Of a stretch of DNA of 64,000 bases, positions 53,125-59,820 are shown one piece after another (within the stretch, counting starts at the first letter, position 1; each line of letters starts with the position of its first letter). Origin of the DNA: Bermanella sp049115935 (GTDB taxonomy: Bacteria > Pseudomonadota > Gammaproteobacteria > Pseudomonadales > Oceanobacteraceae); assembly GCA_049115935.1 (NCBI GenBank), contig JAGDZK010000016.1, positions 75,317 through 139,316 of the forward strand, in the 5' to 3' direction. Under the pieces are notes generated by a model. It made no database searches, had not been told where the DNA came from, and saw only the letters and a program-made list of their open reading frames with translations. Both the position numbers and the translations under genes were made by a program.

Positions 53125-53461
53125 AGGAACTACTCATATACAGATTTTTGCTCATTATAACGAACAACGGACCTACTTTCAGTTACTAGATTTCTGTGCA
53201 GGTATTAAGTAGGAGGATTTCATTTTTAACGATACAAGCAGGATTTCATTAGGTGTTTATACTAATTAAGTTTGCTGATACTAGGAAAATGAATCGTTAT
53301 GACTCTAAGTAAGCCATTTGATATTAACGGGCGTAAAAGTGTGCTGCAAAAGCACCTGTGAAGCGTCGAATGGGTCAAAAAAGCTAGAATCTATAAGATG
53401 AATCCTATAAGCTTCACGGCCGCAAATTTTGGCTGATTTTTAGCCGCCAAAGAGAGATGTT
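53125..53461. other. Divergent intergenic region without clear features
   Basis: 337 bases separate the HIS6-like gene from rhlE. I see only very short ORFs (about 20 codons) without support and no strong promoter or hairpin. A long rhlE leader is possible, as RhlE genes are often cold-regulated, but nothing here proves it. Confidence 0.5.
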
Positions 53462-54868
53462 ATGAGCTTTGAGTCCCTGGGTTTATCACCGCATATTTTA
53501 CAAGCCCTACAAGAAAAGGGTTACACGCAAGCAAGCCCGATTCAAAGCAAAGCAATTCCTGCCGTGCTCAGTGGTAAAGATGTCATGGCGGCCGCCCAAA
53601 CAGGTACAGGTAAGACGGCTGGTTTTACATTGCCTATATTGCAGCGCCTTTTAGGTGGCTCACGGGCTAAAAGCAATCATATTCGTGCGCTTGTGCTCAC
53701 TCCAACTAGGGAACTGGCCCAGCAGGTGGCGGATAATGTTGCTACTTACTCCCATTATTTACCTTTAAACAGCACCGTTGTTTATGGTGGTGTGAAAATT
53801 AATCCGCAAATGATGCGTTTAAGAGGCGGTGTGGATGTATTGGTGGCCACTCCTGGTCGCTTACTCGACTTGCATAGTCAAAATGCGATTAAATTTAGCC
53901 AGCTAGAAATGCTGGTATTAGATGAAGCCGACCGCATGTTGGATATGGGTTTTATCCATGATTTGAAGAAAATCCTCGCGCTTTTACCTAAAAACAGACA
54001 AAACCTACTGTTCTCGGCTACTTTTTCTGACCAAATCAAAGACCTCGCCAAGTCTATGGTGAATAACCCAGTAGAGATCTCAGTCAGCCCTGCCAATAGT
54101 ACGGCTAAAACCGTTAAGCAGTGGATTTACCCAAGTGATAGAAAGACCAAGCCTGAATTGTTGTCTTATTTGATTAAAACCAATAAGTGGGAGCAAGTAT
54201 TGGTATTTTCTCGTACCAAACACGGTGCCAATAAGCTCACTAAATTCTTAGAGTCTGAAGATATTTCAGCGGCCGCTATTCATGGTAATAAAAGCCAAGG
54301 GGCTCGTACCCGCGCCCTTGAGACGTTTAAAAGCGGTGAAATACGAGTATTAGTTGCAACCGATATTGCCGCTCGTGGTATCGATATTGATCAGCTTCCA
54401 CAAGTCGTAAACTTTGATTTACCCAATGTGGCAGAAGATTATGTGCATCGTATTGGCCGCACAGGTCGCGCGGGTGCAACCGGGCAGGCTGTATCACTGG
54501 TTAGTCATGATGAATTTAAAGAATTAAGCGCCATTGAGCGCTTGATTGGGCGAGTGCTTGATCGTGAGTTTATCATTGGGTATGAGCCCGTTAATAACTT
54601 GCCTGAATCCCGTTTAGATACGCGCCCAATCAAACCGAAAAAGCCAAAGAAACCAAAAGCCCCAAGGTCAGAGCATCAAGACGGTCAGCGCAGCGGTGAG
54701 GCGAAAAGAGGTCATAAGCCACAAGGCAAGAACAAGCAACATGTTGCCAAGGGTGATTCTAAAGCAGGATCAGGGCAGCCTGCAGGTAAGCGAAAACCGG
54801 CTAATGGCGGCAAAAAGCCACCTGCGGGCATGCCTAGAAGTCGTAGACCGCAAGCTGCATCAAAGTGA
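53462..54868 (+). CDS. rhlE: DEAD-box RNA helicase RhlE
   Basis: ATP-dependent RNA unwinding, used in ribosome assembly and RNA decay. The 468-residue protein has the Q motif (YTQASPIQSKAIP), Walker A AAQTGTGKTAGF, PTRELAQQV, the DEAD box LVLDEADRMLDMGF, SAT in LLFSATFS, and the C-terminal helicase motifs (VLVATDIAARGIDI, YVHRIGRTGRAG). From about residue 385 a Lys/Pro/Gly-rich basic tail binds RNA, as in other RhlE proteins. A terminator hairpin follows, then a convergent cold-shock gene, consistent with a joint role at low temperature. Confidence 0.95.
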   Translation: MSFESLGLSPHILQALQEKGYTQASPIQSKAIPAVLSGKDVMAAAQTGTGKTAGFTLPILQRLLGGSRAKSNHIRALVLTPTRELAQQVADNVATYSHYLPLNSTVVYGGVKINPQMMRLRGGVDVLVATPGRLLDLHSQNAIKFSQLEMLVLDEADRMLDMGFIHDLKKILALLPKNRQNLLFSATFSDQIKDLAKSMVNNPVEISVSPANSTAKTVKQWIYPSDRKTKPELLSYLIKTNKWEQVLVFSRTKHGANKLTKFLESEDISAAAIHGNKSQGARTRALETFKSGEIRVLVATDIAARGIDIDQLPQVVNFDLPNVAEDYVHRIGRTGRAGATGQAVSLVSHDEFKELSAIERLIGRVLDREFIIGYEPVNNLPESRLDTRPIKPKKPKKPKAPRSEHQDGQRSGEAKRGHKPQGKNKQHVAKGDSKAGSGQPAGKRKPANGGKKPPAGMPRSRRPQAASK

Positions 54869-54884
54869 TGTGATGCTAAAATTG

Positions 54885-54912
54885 AAAATAGGGCGTAAAG
54901 CCCTATTTTTTT
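54885..54912 (+). terminator. Rho-independent terminator of rhlE
   Basis: AAAATAGGGC (54885-54894) pairs with GCCCTATTTT (54900-54909) with a five-base loop and further T, 17 bases past the stop. Confidence 0.88.
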
Positions 54913-54935
54913 GCCTTAACTTAAATCGTAGGCAT

Positions 54936-54970
54936 AAAAAAAGGGTAAGATTAAAATCTTACCCTTTTTT
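54936..54970 (-). terminator. Terminator of the cold-shock gene (also readable from rhlE)
   Basis: AAGGGTAAGATT (54941-54952) and AATCTTACCCTT (54955-54966) form a perfect 12-base stem flanked by A and T runs on both sides, so it can act in both directions. It lies 35 bases beyond the csp stop. Confidence 0.88.
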
Positions 54971-55004
54971 GTTTCAAGCTTTACCTTACGGTAAACACTG
55001 AACC

Positions 55005-55211
55005 TTATAGAGGAACGATGTTTTCAGCTTGAGGACCTTTTTGGCCTTGAGTTACAGTGAACTCAACTTTTTGACCTTCAGTCAAAGTTTTGAAGCCAGT
55101 ACCAGTGATCGCACGGAAGTGAGCGAAAACGTCAGGACCGTTTTCTTGTTCGATGAAACCAAAACCTTTAGCTTCGTTGAACCATTTTACAGTGCCAGTA
55201 ACAGTAGACAT
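55005..55211 (-). CDS. CspA-family cold-shock protein
   Basis: 68-residue single OB-fold nucleic-acid chaperone that melts RNA structure. RNP1 is KGFGFIEQ and RNP2 is VFAHFRAI; RNP2 has Ala-His-Phe where CspA has VHFSAI, a common variant. GGA lies seven bases before ATG 55211. A consensus promoter and a leader of about 148 bases precede it, an arrangement shared by temperature-controlled csp genes. It converges with rhlE. Confidence 0.95.
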   Translation of the reverse strand: MSTVTGTVKWFNEAKGFGFIEQENGPDVFAHFRAITGTGFKTLTEGQKVEFTVTQGQKGPQAENIVPL

Positions 55212-55359
55212 AATAATATCCAGATTTTTCAGTGTAATTTAGTCTGCAAGCAGACGAGTTTTGCTGGAAGTTTTTGCTTTGAATTATGAAAACAGGTACG
55301 AAGACTAAAAACAGGACATCGCAGTGGTGTACATAAATATAAGACTTACTTTCAAGCTA
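55212..55359 (-). promoter_or_regulatory. Long 5' leader of the cold-shock gene
   Basis: About 148 transcribed, untranslated bases between the predicted start of transcription (near 55359) and the csp ATG. It holds a small hairpin, GTCTG (55242-55246) with CAGAC (55251-55255). Long structured leaders of this size act as RNA thermosensors in cspA of E. coli; that function is inferred. Confidence 0.55.
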
Positions 55360-55365
55360 GACTGA

Positions 55366-55393
55366 ATTATATGCAGGCCTGAGCGCTTGTCAA
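55366..55393 (-). promoter_or_regulatory. Consensus sigma-70 promoter of the cold-shock gene
   Basis: Read on the minus strand: perfect TTGACA (55393-55388), 16-base spacer, perfect TATAAT (55371-55366). Both boxes match consensus completely, the strongest promoter I see in the window. Confidence 0.8.
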
Positions 55394-55535
55394 CGAATCC
55401 TTGGCTTAATCTGGCCAATATTGCATTTAATTTTTGAAAAGTGGCGAAATAATGAGAAATACGTTGAATGTGACCACAATAAGGCGAGGCACAGGGCAGG
55501 AGCCTAGGCCAAACCTAAGCTCCGCAGGATGGCGT

Positions 55536-56486
55536 TTAGCCTTTTACTAGCTGTGGTTGGTGGGCTTTTATGCTTCGAGCATGCTGAGAAAGTAATCGCT
55601 CAATATCTAAGTCTTTTTGTTGCCAAAGCTCAGTGACCCAGTTTTGAATCTCTTGTTTAAGCACAGGGTCATTTTGGTAATCCCCTTGGCTAAAGTGAGG
55701 TGGAATAGGCGTTGAATTGACCTCCACCAAAATGTGATCAATGCGACCACACATCATATCCCAAAAATTAGGCGTATGACCTGGGTAAACGATAGTGGCA
55801 TTACTCAGGGCATTAAATTTATCGCCAAGGGCTTGAATGGTAAACGCGATGCCGCCTGCCTTAGGTTTTAATAAGTGCTTATAAGGAGACTGTTGAGACT
55901 TATGTTTAGCCTTGGTAAATCGAGTCCCTTCTAAAAAATTCATGACGGTAGAAGGTTTTCTAGAAAATTTTTCACACGCTTTTTGCGTTTCTTTGATGTC
56001 ATCACCGGCTTTTTCTGGGTGTTGAGCTAAAAACTCTTTGGAATAGCGGCGCATGAATGGAAAATCTAAAGCCCACCATGCCTGCCCAACGATGGGGACG
56101 TATAACAGCTCTTTTTTAATAAAAAACTTAACAAAGGGGGCTTTTTTGTGAAACAACTGGTACAGCACAAAGATATCAACCCAGCTTTGATGATTCGCGG
56201 TTAATAAGTACCAGTCTTTCATGTTTAACTGATCAGCACCGCTGATATTCCACTTAGGCTGATACACCCAGTTGATCCACCACAAAATACCTTCAAGCCA
56301 CATGCTCGAAATAAATGTAATGCAAGGGTCAACCAAGTGCTGCACGACCTTCTGGGGCATGGTTAATTTTGGCAATATGGCAGCAAACAGAAATACGCCA
56401 AGAATAAAGGTGTGGGCCACCAGAGCGATGGCACTAATGACACCTACGGTATGGTATCGAATTTTATTTAACATATTAGCATCCAT
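55536..56486 (-). CDS. Lysophospholipid acyltransferase (YihG/PlsC-like)
   Basis: Predicted to transfer an acyl chain to a lysophospholipid such as 1-acylglycerol 3-phosphate. The 316-residue membrane protein has an N-terminal helix (about 14-40) and further hydrophobic segments, the catalytic NHQSWVD (NHxxxxD) motif at about residues 98-104, and FLEGTRFT, the second acyltransferase motif. Length and the NHQSWVDI start match YihG better than PlsC. An ATG at 56474 is a close alternative to 56486. It stands apart from its neighbours. Confidence 0.85.
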   Translation of the reverse strand: MDANMLNKIRYHTVGVISAIALVAHTFILGVFLFAAILPKLTMPQKVVQHLVDPCITFISSMWLEGILWWINWVYQPKWNISGADQLNMKDWYLLTANHQSWVDIFVLYQLFHKKAPFVKFFIKKELLYVPIVGQAWWALDFPFMRRYSKEFLAQHPEKAGDDIKETQKACEKFSRKPSTVMNFLEGTRFTKAKHKSQQSPYKHLLKPKAGGIAFTIQALGDKFNALSNATIVYPGHTPNFWDMMCGRIDHILVEVNSTPIPPHFSQGDYQNDPVLKQEIQNWVTELWQQKDLDIERLLSQHARSIKAHQPQLVKG

Positions 56487-56579
56487 AGAGTCACAGTCCT
56501 TTGGCTATACGGTGGAATGAATTTGTCAGATCATATAATGCTTACATAGTATTATGACAATAGTAAAACATAATTTATG

Positions 56580-56915
56580 TCATACGTTTTGGCTATAAAA
56601 CAGGGCGAAACCAACCCAAGATGCCACTAAAAGCCCCCATGGTAACCAGATGAATGGGGAGTGATCTTGTTGACTGGCCTCAGCTGTCGCCTCGGTTTCA
56701 TTGGCTTTTTCTTTTAGCTCTTTTTTCGCTTGTTTGTTTTTTTCTCGCAACTTCGCTTTTTGTTGCTTCTTATATAGCTCGATTCCTTTGGCAATGCCTT
56801 GTGCAATGAGCTTGCTCTGTTCTTTTGTTTGCCCCGGCTTTTGAGTGCCTTTGGTGATGGCTTCGGCTTCTTGTTGCGACTTCTCAGATACTGCTTGTTT
56901 CTTATACTTGGCCAT
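56580..56915 (-). CDS. DUF2956-family small membrane protein
   Basis: 111 residues, mostly helical and strongly charged (Lys/Glu-rich), with TKGTQKPGQTKEQSKLIAQG, the conserved stretch of the DUF2956 family, and one C-terminal membrane helix (about 89-108). Such proteins are common in marine gammaproteobacteria and have no known function. It is 62 bases after the PhyH-like gene and may be in its transcript. Confidence 0.8.
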   Translation of the reverse strand: MAKYKKQAVSEKSQQEAEAITKGTQKPGQTKEQSKLIAQGIAKGIELYKKQQKAKLREKNKQAKKELKEKANETEATAEASQQDHSPFIWLPWGLLVASWVGFALFYSQNV

Positions 56916-56977
56916 AATGTGTAACTTAACTTAAAAACAGTATATTGCCTGAAAATGAATCATAGCGACAGCTACGG

Positions 56978-57958
56978 CTAGTGCTGAAAAAGCCCCTTAG
57001 CTTTGTTTACAGCGGCCTTTAATTTCCCAGAATGGAATGCAGGTAAAAAAGGCGCCGGGCGAATATTGGCATAAATACTTAAACGAGACTGATGTTCAAG
57101 GGCGGCGCCGCGACAATGAAACCCCCTAATATCAGCGATGACCAGTGTATTGGCTTTTACTGGGTAGGACGTGAGTTGGCCATCACCCAGTGTGTTCAGC
57201 GCTTCATTACTAATACGAAACGCGCCGCCTTTGTTTTCTTTGCTGGCTTGGATGCTGCGCTTTTTTTCCCAATTTAAACGGCGGCTGGTAAGTCTGTGGG
57301 TGCCTGGGGCGTAATGAAAAGGCCCGTGTTCAGGTTTTACATCTTCTAAAAAATACCAAAGTTTGATGGCGCTATGGAAGGTGTCGCGGTGAATGGCTTT
57401 TTGGCTGTCGGCATTGGTGTCTTCTTTACCGTGAAACAACTTATAAAGGTGGTACTTGTTGGTGTCATGATAAGTGCCAGCAAATAAAGACGTTAAATTT
57501 TTAAGGCGTTTATTATTAATAAAAGCATGGGTAGCCTTGTGCTCAGGTTTGATGGCGTAAAAGCGGTTTAAGGTATCACCATCGTAGCGATCAAAACCCC
57601 AGTCGAATGTATGCTTTTGACCAAATCCTTGATCACCATAGTTTTGAATAGGGCTGTAAGCATCAACTTTGGCCATGGTGTTTTTCACTTCACTAACCAA
57701 GTTAGCGAATTCACTTTCAGATAAAAAATCCTTCAACACCACAATGCCATCACGTTTGAATTGTTGAAATTCAATAGGGCGCACAAAACCGGCAACCTGA
57801 AAGCGGCGCAATGCTAAAAAGCCATTGGCCAAACGCATACGAAAGGTATGTAAGCCTAATTTATTCAACAGGGGGCTGCCAATAACTGGCAACGCAAAAC
57901 TTTTATTACTGGTGAAGACTTTTAATAGGCCCAGAACCATGACAAAACCTAAATACAA
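56978..57958 (-). CDS. Phytanoyl-CoA dioxygenase (PhyH)-family oxygenase
   Basis: 326-residue Fe(II)/2-oxoglutarate oxygenase by fold. The facial triad is His190 and Asp192 in IHRDTFHS and His281 in RGFHCRG; Arg292 in SRLSIYANI binds 2-oxoglutarate. A short hydrophobic N-terminus (1-~15) could anchor it to the membrane. Family members hydroxylate a wide range of small molecules, so the substrate is not predictable. It diverges from the oxidoreductase gene at 58 kb and lies upstream of the DUF2956 gene. Confidence 0.8.
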   Translation of the reverse strand: MYLGFVMVLGLLKVFTSNKSFALPVIGSPLLNKLGLHTFRMRLANGFLALRRFQVAGFVRPIEFQQFKRDGIVVLKDFLSESEFANLVSEVKNTMAKVDAYSPIQNYGDQGFGQKHTFDWGFDRYDGDTLNRFYAIKPEHKATHAFINNKRLKNLTSLFAGTYHDTNKYHLYKLFHGKEDTNADSQKAIHRDTFHSAIKLWYFLEDVKPEHGPFHYAPGTHRLTSRRLNWEKKRSIQASKENKGGAFRISNEALNTLGDGQLTSYPVKANTLVIADIRGFHCRGAALEHQSRLSIYANIRPAPFLPAFHSGKLKAAVNKAKGLFQH

Positions 57959-58031
57959 ATGAGGCTGGGGATTATATCTGCATGTTGACTTGCGAGGTAG
58001 TGTGTCATGATTACCACACTAAGGAGTCACT

Positions 58032-59042
58032 ATGAACACACAGGTTTGGTACACCCCAAAAGCAGGTGCCATCTCTCGTCTTACCCAGCGAACACAGTCA
58101 TTGGTCGAATTAACCAATAACGAAGTACGGGTGGCGGTTAAAAGCATCGGTTTAAACTTTGCGGATATATTCGCCATTACCGGTTTATACAGTGCCACAC
58201 CACAAGGCTCGTTCACCCCAGGTTTAGAATACAGCGGCGAAGTGATTGAAAGCCGCAGTGCAAACTTCAAAGTAGGTGACAAGGTTATGGGTGTCACCCG
58301 TTTTGGCGGTTACAGTACCGTGATTAATACACAAGCCGACTACTTAACACCGTTGCCATTCGGTTGGAGTCACCAACAAGGTGCCGCTTATCTAGTACAA
58401 ACCTTAACGGCCTATTACGCCTTAACCGAATTAGGCAACATCAAACCCAAGCAAACCGTCTTGATTCACAGCGCCGCCGGTGGCGTAGGTTTGCAAGCCA
58501 TGAAGCTGGTAAAAGCCATGGGCGGTACTCCAGTAGGGACAGTGAGCTCACATAAAAAAGCCGATTATTTAAAGAGCTTAGGTTTTAAGGAAGTTATGGT
58601 TCGTGGATCTAACTTTAAAAAACAATTGCAACAAAACCAGTATGCATTTGATTTAGTGTTAGACGGGGTAGGCGGCGCCGTGCAAAAAGCGAGTTTTAAT
58701 GCCTTAAACCCAATGGGGCGATTAATTGTATTTGGTGCGGCGGAATTTACCCCAGGTAAAAATAGGCCCAATTATTTATCGGCTATTTTTAAATTTTTAA
58801 CACGCCCTAAATACGATGTGATGGACATGATCAGCGATAATAAATCCGTCATGGCATTTAACCTGATTTGGTTGTGGGAGCAGGTTGATTATTTAACGCA
58901 ACTGATACAAGACATGCAAACCATCAAAATAACGCCACCTCATGTGGGGCACGAGTTTGATTTTAATGATGCAAAAGCCGCTATCGAATGTTTAAGGCAG
59001 GGCAATACCATTGGCAAAGTGGTATTGAATGTGGGGGATTAA
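58032..59042 (+). CDS. Medium-chain reductase, quinone-oxidoreductase/VAT-1-like
   Basis: NADPH-dependent oxidoreductase of the zinc-free MDR group. The 336-residue protein has the N-terminal GroES-like domain (VKSIGLNFADIFAITGLY, FTPGLEYSGEVIE), the nucleotide-binding segment IHSAAGGVGLQAMKLVKAMG, and the C-terminal IGKVVLN end. Catalytic zinc ligands are absent. Substrate unknown. The repeat array begins about 30 bases after its stop. ATG 58032, preceded by AAGGAG. Confidence 0.87.
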   Translation: MNTQVWYTPKAGAISRLTQRTQSLVELTNNEVRVAVKSIGLNFADIFAITGLYSATPQGSFTPGLEYSGEVIESRSANFKVGDKVMGVTRFGGYSTVINTQADYLTPLPFGWSHQQGAAYLVQTLTAYYALTELGNIKPKQTVLIHSAAGGVGLQAMKLVKAMGGTPVGTVSSHKKADYLKSLGFKEVMVRGSNFKKQLQQNQYAFDLVLDGVGGAVQKASFNALNPMGRLIVFGAAEFTPGKNRPNYLSAIFKFLTRPKYDVMDMISDNKSVMAFNLIWLWEQVDYLTQLIQDMQTIKITPPHVGHEFDFNDAKAAIECLRQGNTIGKVVLNVGD

Positions 59043-59072
59043 AGCTTGTACGTCATATTCGATTCGATATTG

Positions 59073-59412
59073 ATTGTTGCCGTGAATAAATGGCGCATAG
59101 TGTTATCGATACGGGTTTGGTTGCTGATTGGATATGCAATGGTGTTGCTTATACCGTCTTACCCGCGAAGGAACGTCACCCCCGAATGTTTTTGTCGGGG
59201 GCGGGTATCCATTCCTGTAAGTGCGGTTTTTTTGGATGGTATGAAGTATCAAAAACTTTGCATTTTGGATAATAAAAGCCAATACGGTTTTCTTTTTCGG
59301 GGTGAGTAGCCCCCGAACGCAGTGGGAGTCCGTACCCCTCCGTTCATCCTGAGCTTGTCGAAGGGCGCGCCTAACTATCCATGGCAGGCATCTTATATAT
59401 TTAATTGGATTT
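59073..59412. repeat. Repeat unit R1 (about 340 bases) of a degenerate tandem array
   Basis: Starts with TTGTTGCCGTGAATAAATGG and ends in a TATATATTTAATT-type segment. Relative to R2 it has two extra pieces: a 30-base hairpin insert (59171-59200) and a second segment that holds TTCATCCTGAGCTTGTCGAA, a motif dispersed in many proteobacterial genomes. The ORFs it contains are not credible. Confidence 0.8.
59161..59206. repeat. Nested palindromes in R1
   Basis: An outer stem ACCCGC/GCGGGT (59161-59166 and 59201-59206) encloses a perfect CCCCCGA/TCGGGGG stem (59179-59185 and 59195-59201). In R2 the outer stem has only the loop GAAG, so exactly 30 bases have been placed into R1's loop. Confidence 0.75.
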
Positions 59413-59680
59413 TGGTTGTTGCCGTGAATAAATGGCGCATTATGTTATCGATACGGGTTTGGTTGCTGATTGGTTATGCAATAGTGTTACTTATGTCGTC
59501 TTACCCGCGAAGGCGGGTATCCATTTTCGCAAGTGCGTCTTCTGGGTAGCGTTAATTATAAAAAATTTCGCATTCTGGATAATTAAAGCCAATACGGTTT
59601 TCTCTTTCGGGGTTGCAACCCGCATCCCCGCTTCGCGCCTAACTATCCACGGCAGGCATTTCATATATTTAATTAGATTT
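59413..59680. repeat. Repeat unit R2 (268 bases)
   Basis: Aligns with R1 from the shared opening through TACCCGC/GCGGGTA (perfect 7-base stem, 59502-59519) to the closing TATATATTTAATTAGA segment, with scattered substitutions. The core resembles the widespread 'TTCCCGCGAAGGCGGGAA' palindromic class. Confidence 0.8.
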
Positions 59681-59735
59681 TGGTTGTTGCCGTGAATAAA
59701 TGGCGCATAGTGTTATCGATACGGGTCTGGCTTCC
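59681..59735. repeat. Partial repeat unit R3
   Basis: Repeats the first ~50 bases of R1/R2 (TTGCCGTGAATAAATGGCGC and TATCGATACGGG), then diverges at CTGGCTTCC. It ends the array about 90 bases before the two-gene module. Confidence 0.75.
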
Positions 59736-59771
59736 ATTTGATTCTTTTCTGATGTGAGTATTTCAAGTACT

Positions 59772-59788
59772 CTGAATCCTTGATTCAG
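59772..59788. promoter_or_regulatory. Short perfect inverted repeat before the two-gene module
   Basis: CTGAATC (59772-59778) and GATTCAG (59782-59788) around CTT, 33 bases before the TTG start. It could be an operator or a leader hairpin; nothing else decides. Confidence 0.35.
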
Positions 59789-59820
59789 GAATTGGTATAA
59801 GTATTTAGAAGGAGAAATTT

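Noticed and set aside
54696..55001. 101-residue plus-strand ORF at the rhlE end
   Set aside because: It is an alternate frame of the basic rhlE tail and crosses two terminators.
59046..59549. Two similar ORFs of 75-87 residues in the repeat array
   Set aside because: They arise from the repeat sequence itself; their similarity is that of the DNA units, and the frames are not preserved in R3.
59073..59735. Possible CRISPR array
   Set aside because: Units are about 270-340 bases, only two complete copies, no short uniform repeats and spacers, and no cas genes.
59073..59735. Possible insertion sequence or transposase remnant
   Set aside because: No transposase-like ORF, no clear terminal inverted repeats or target duplication.
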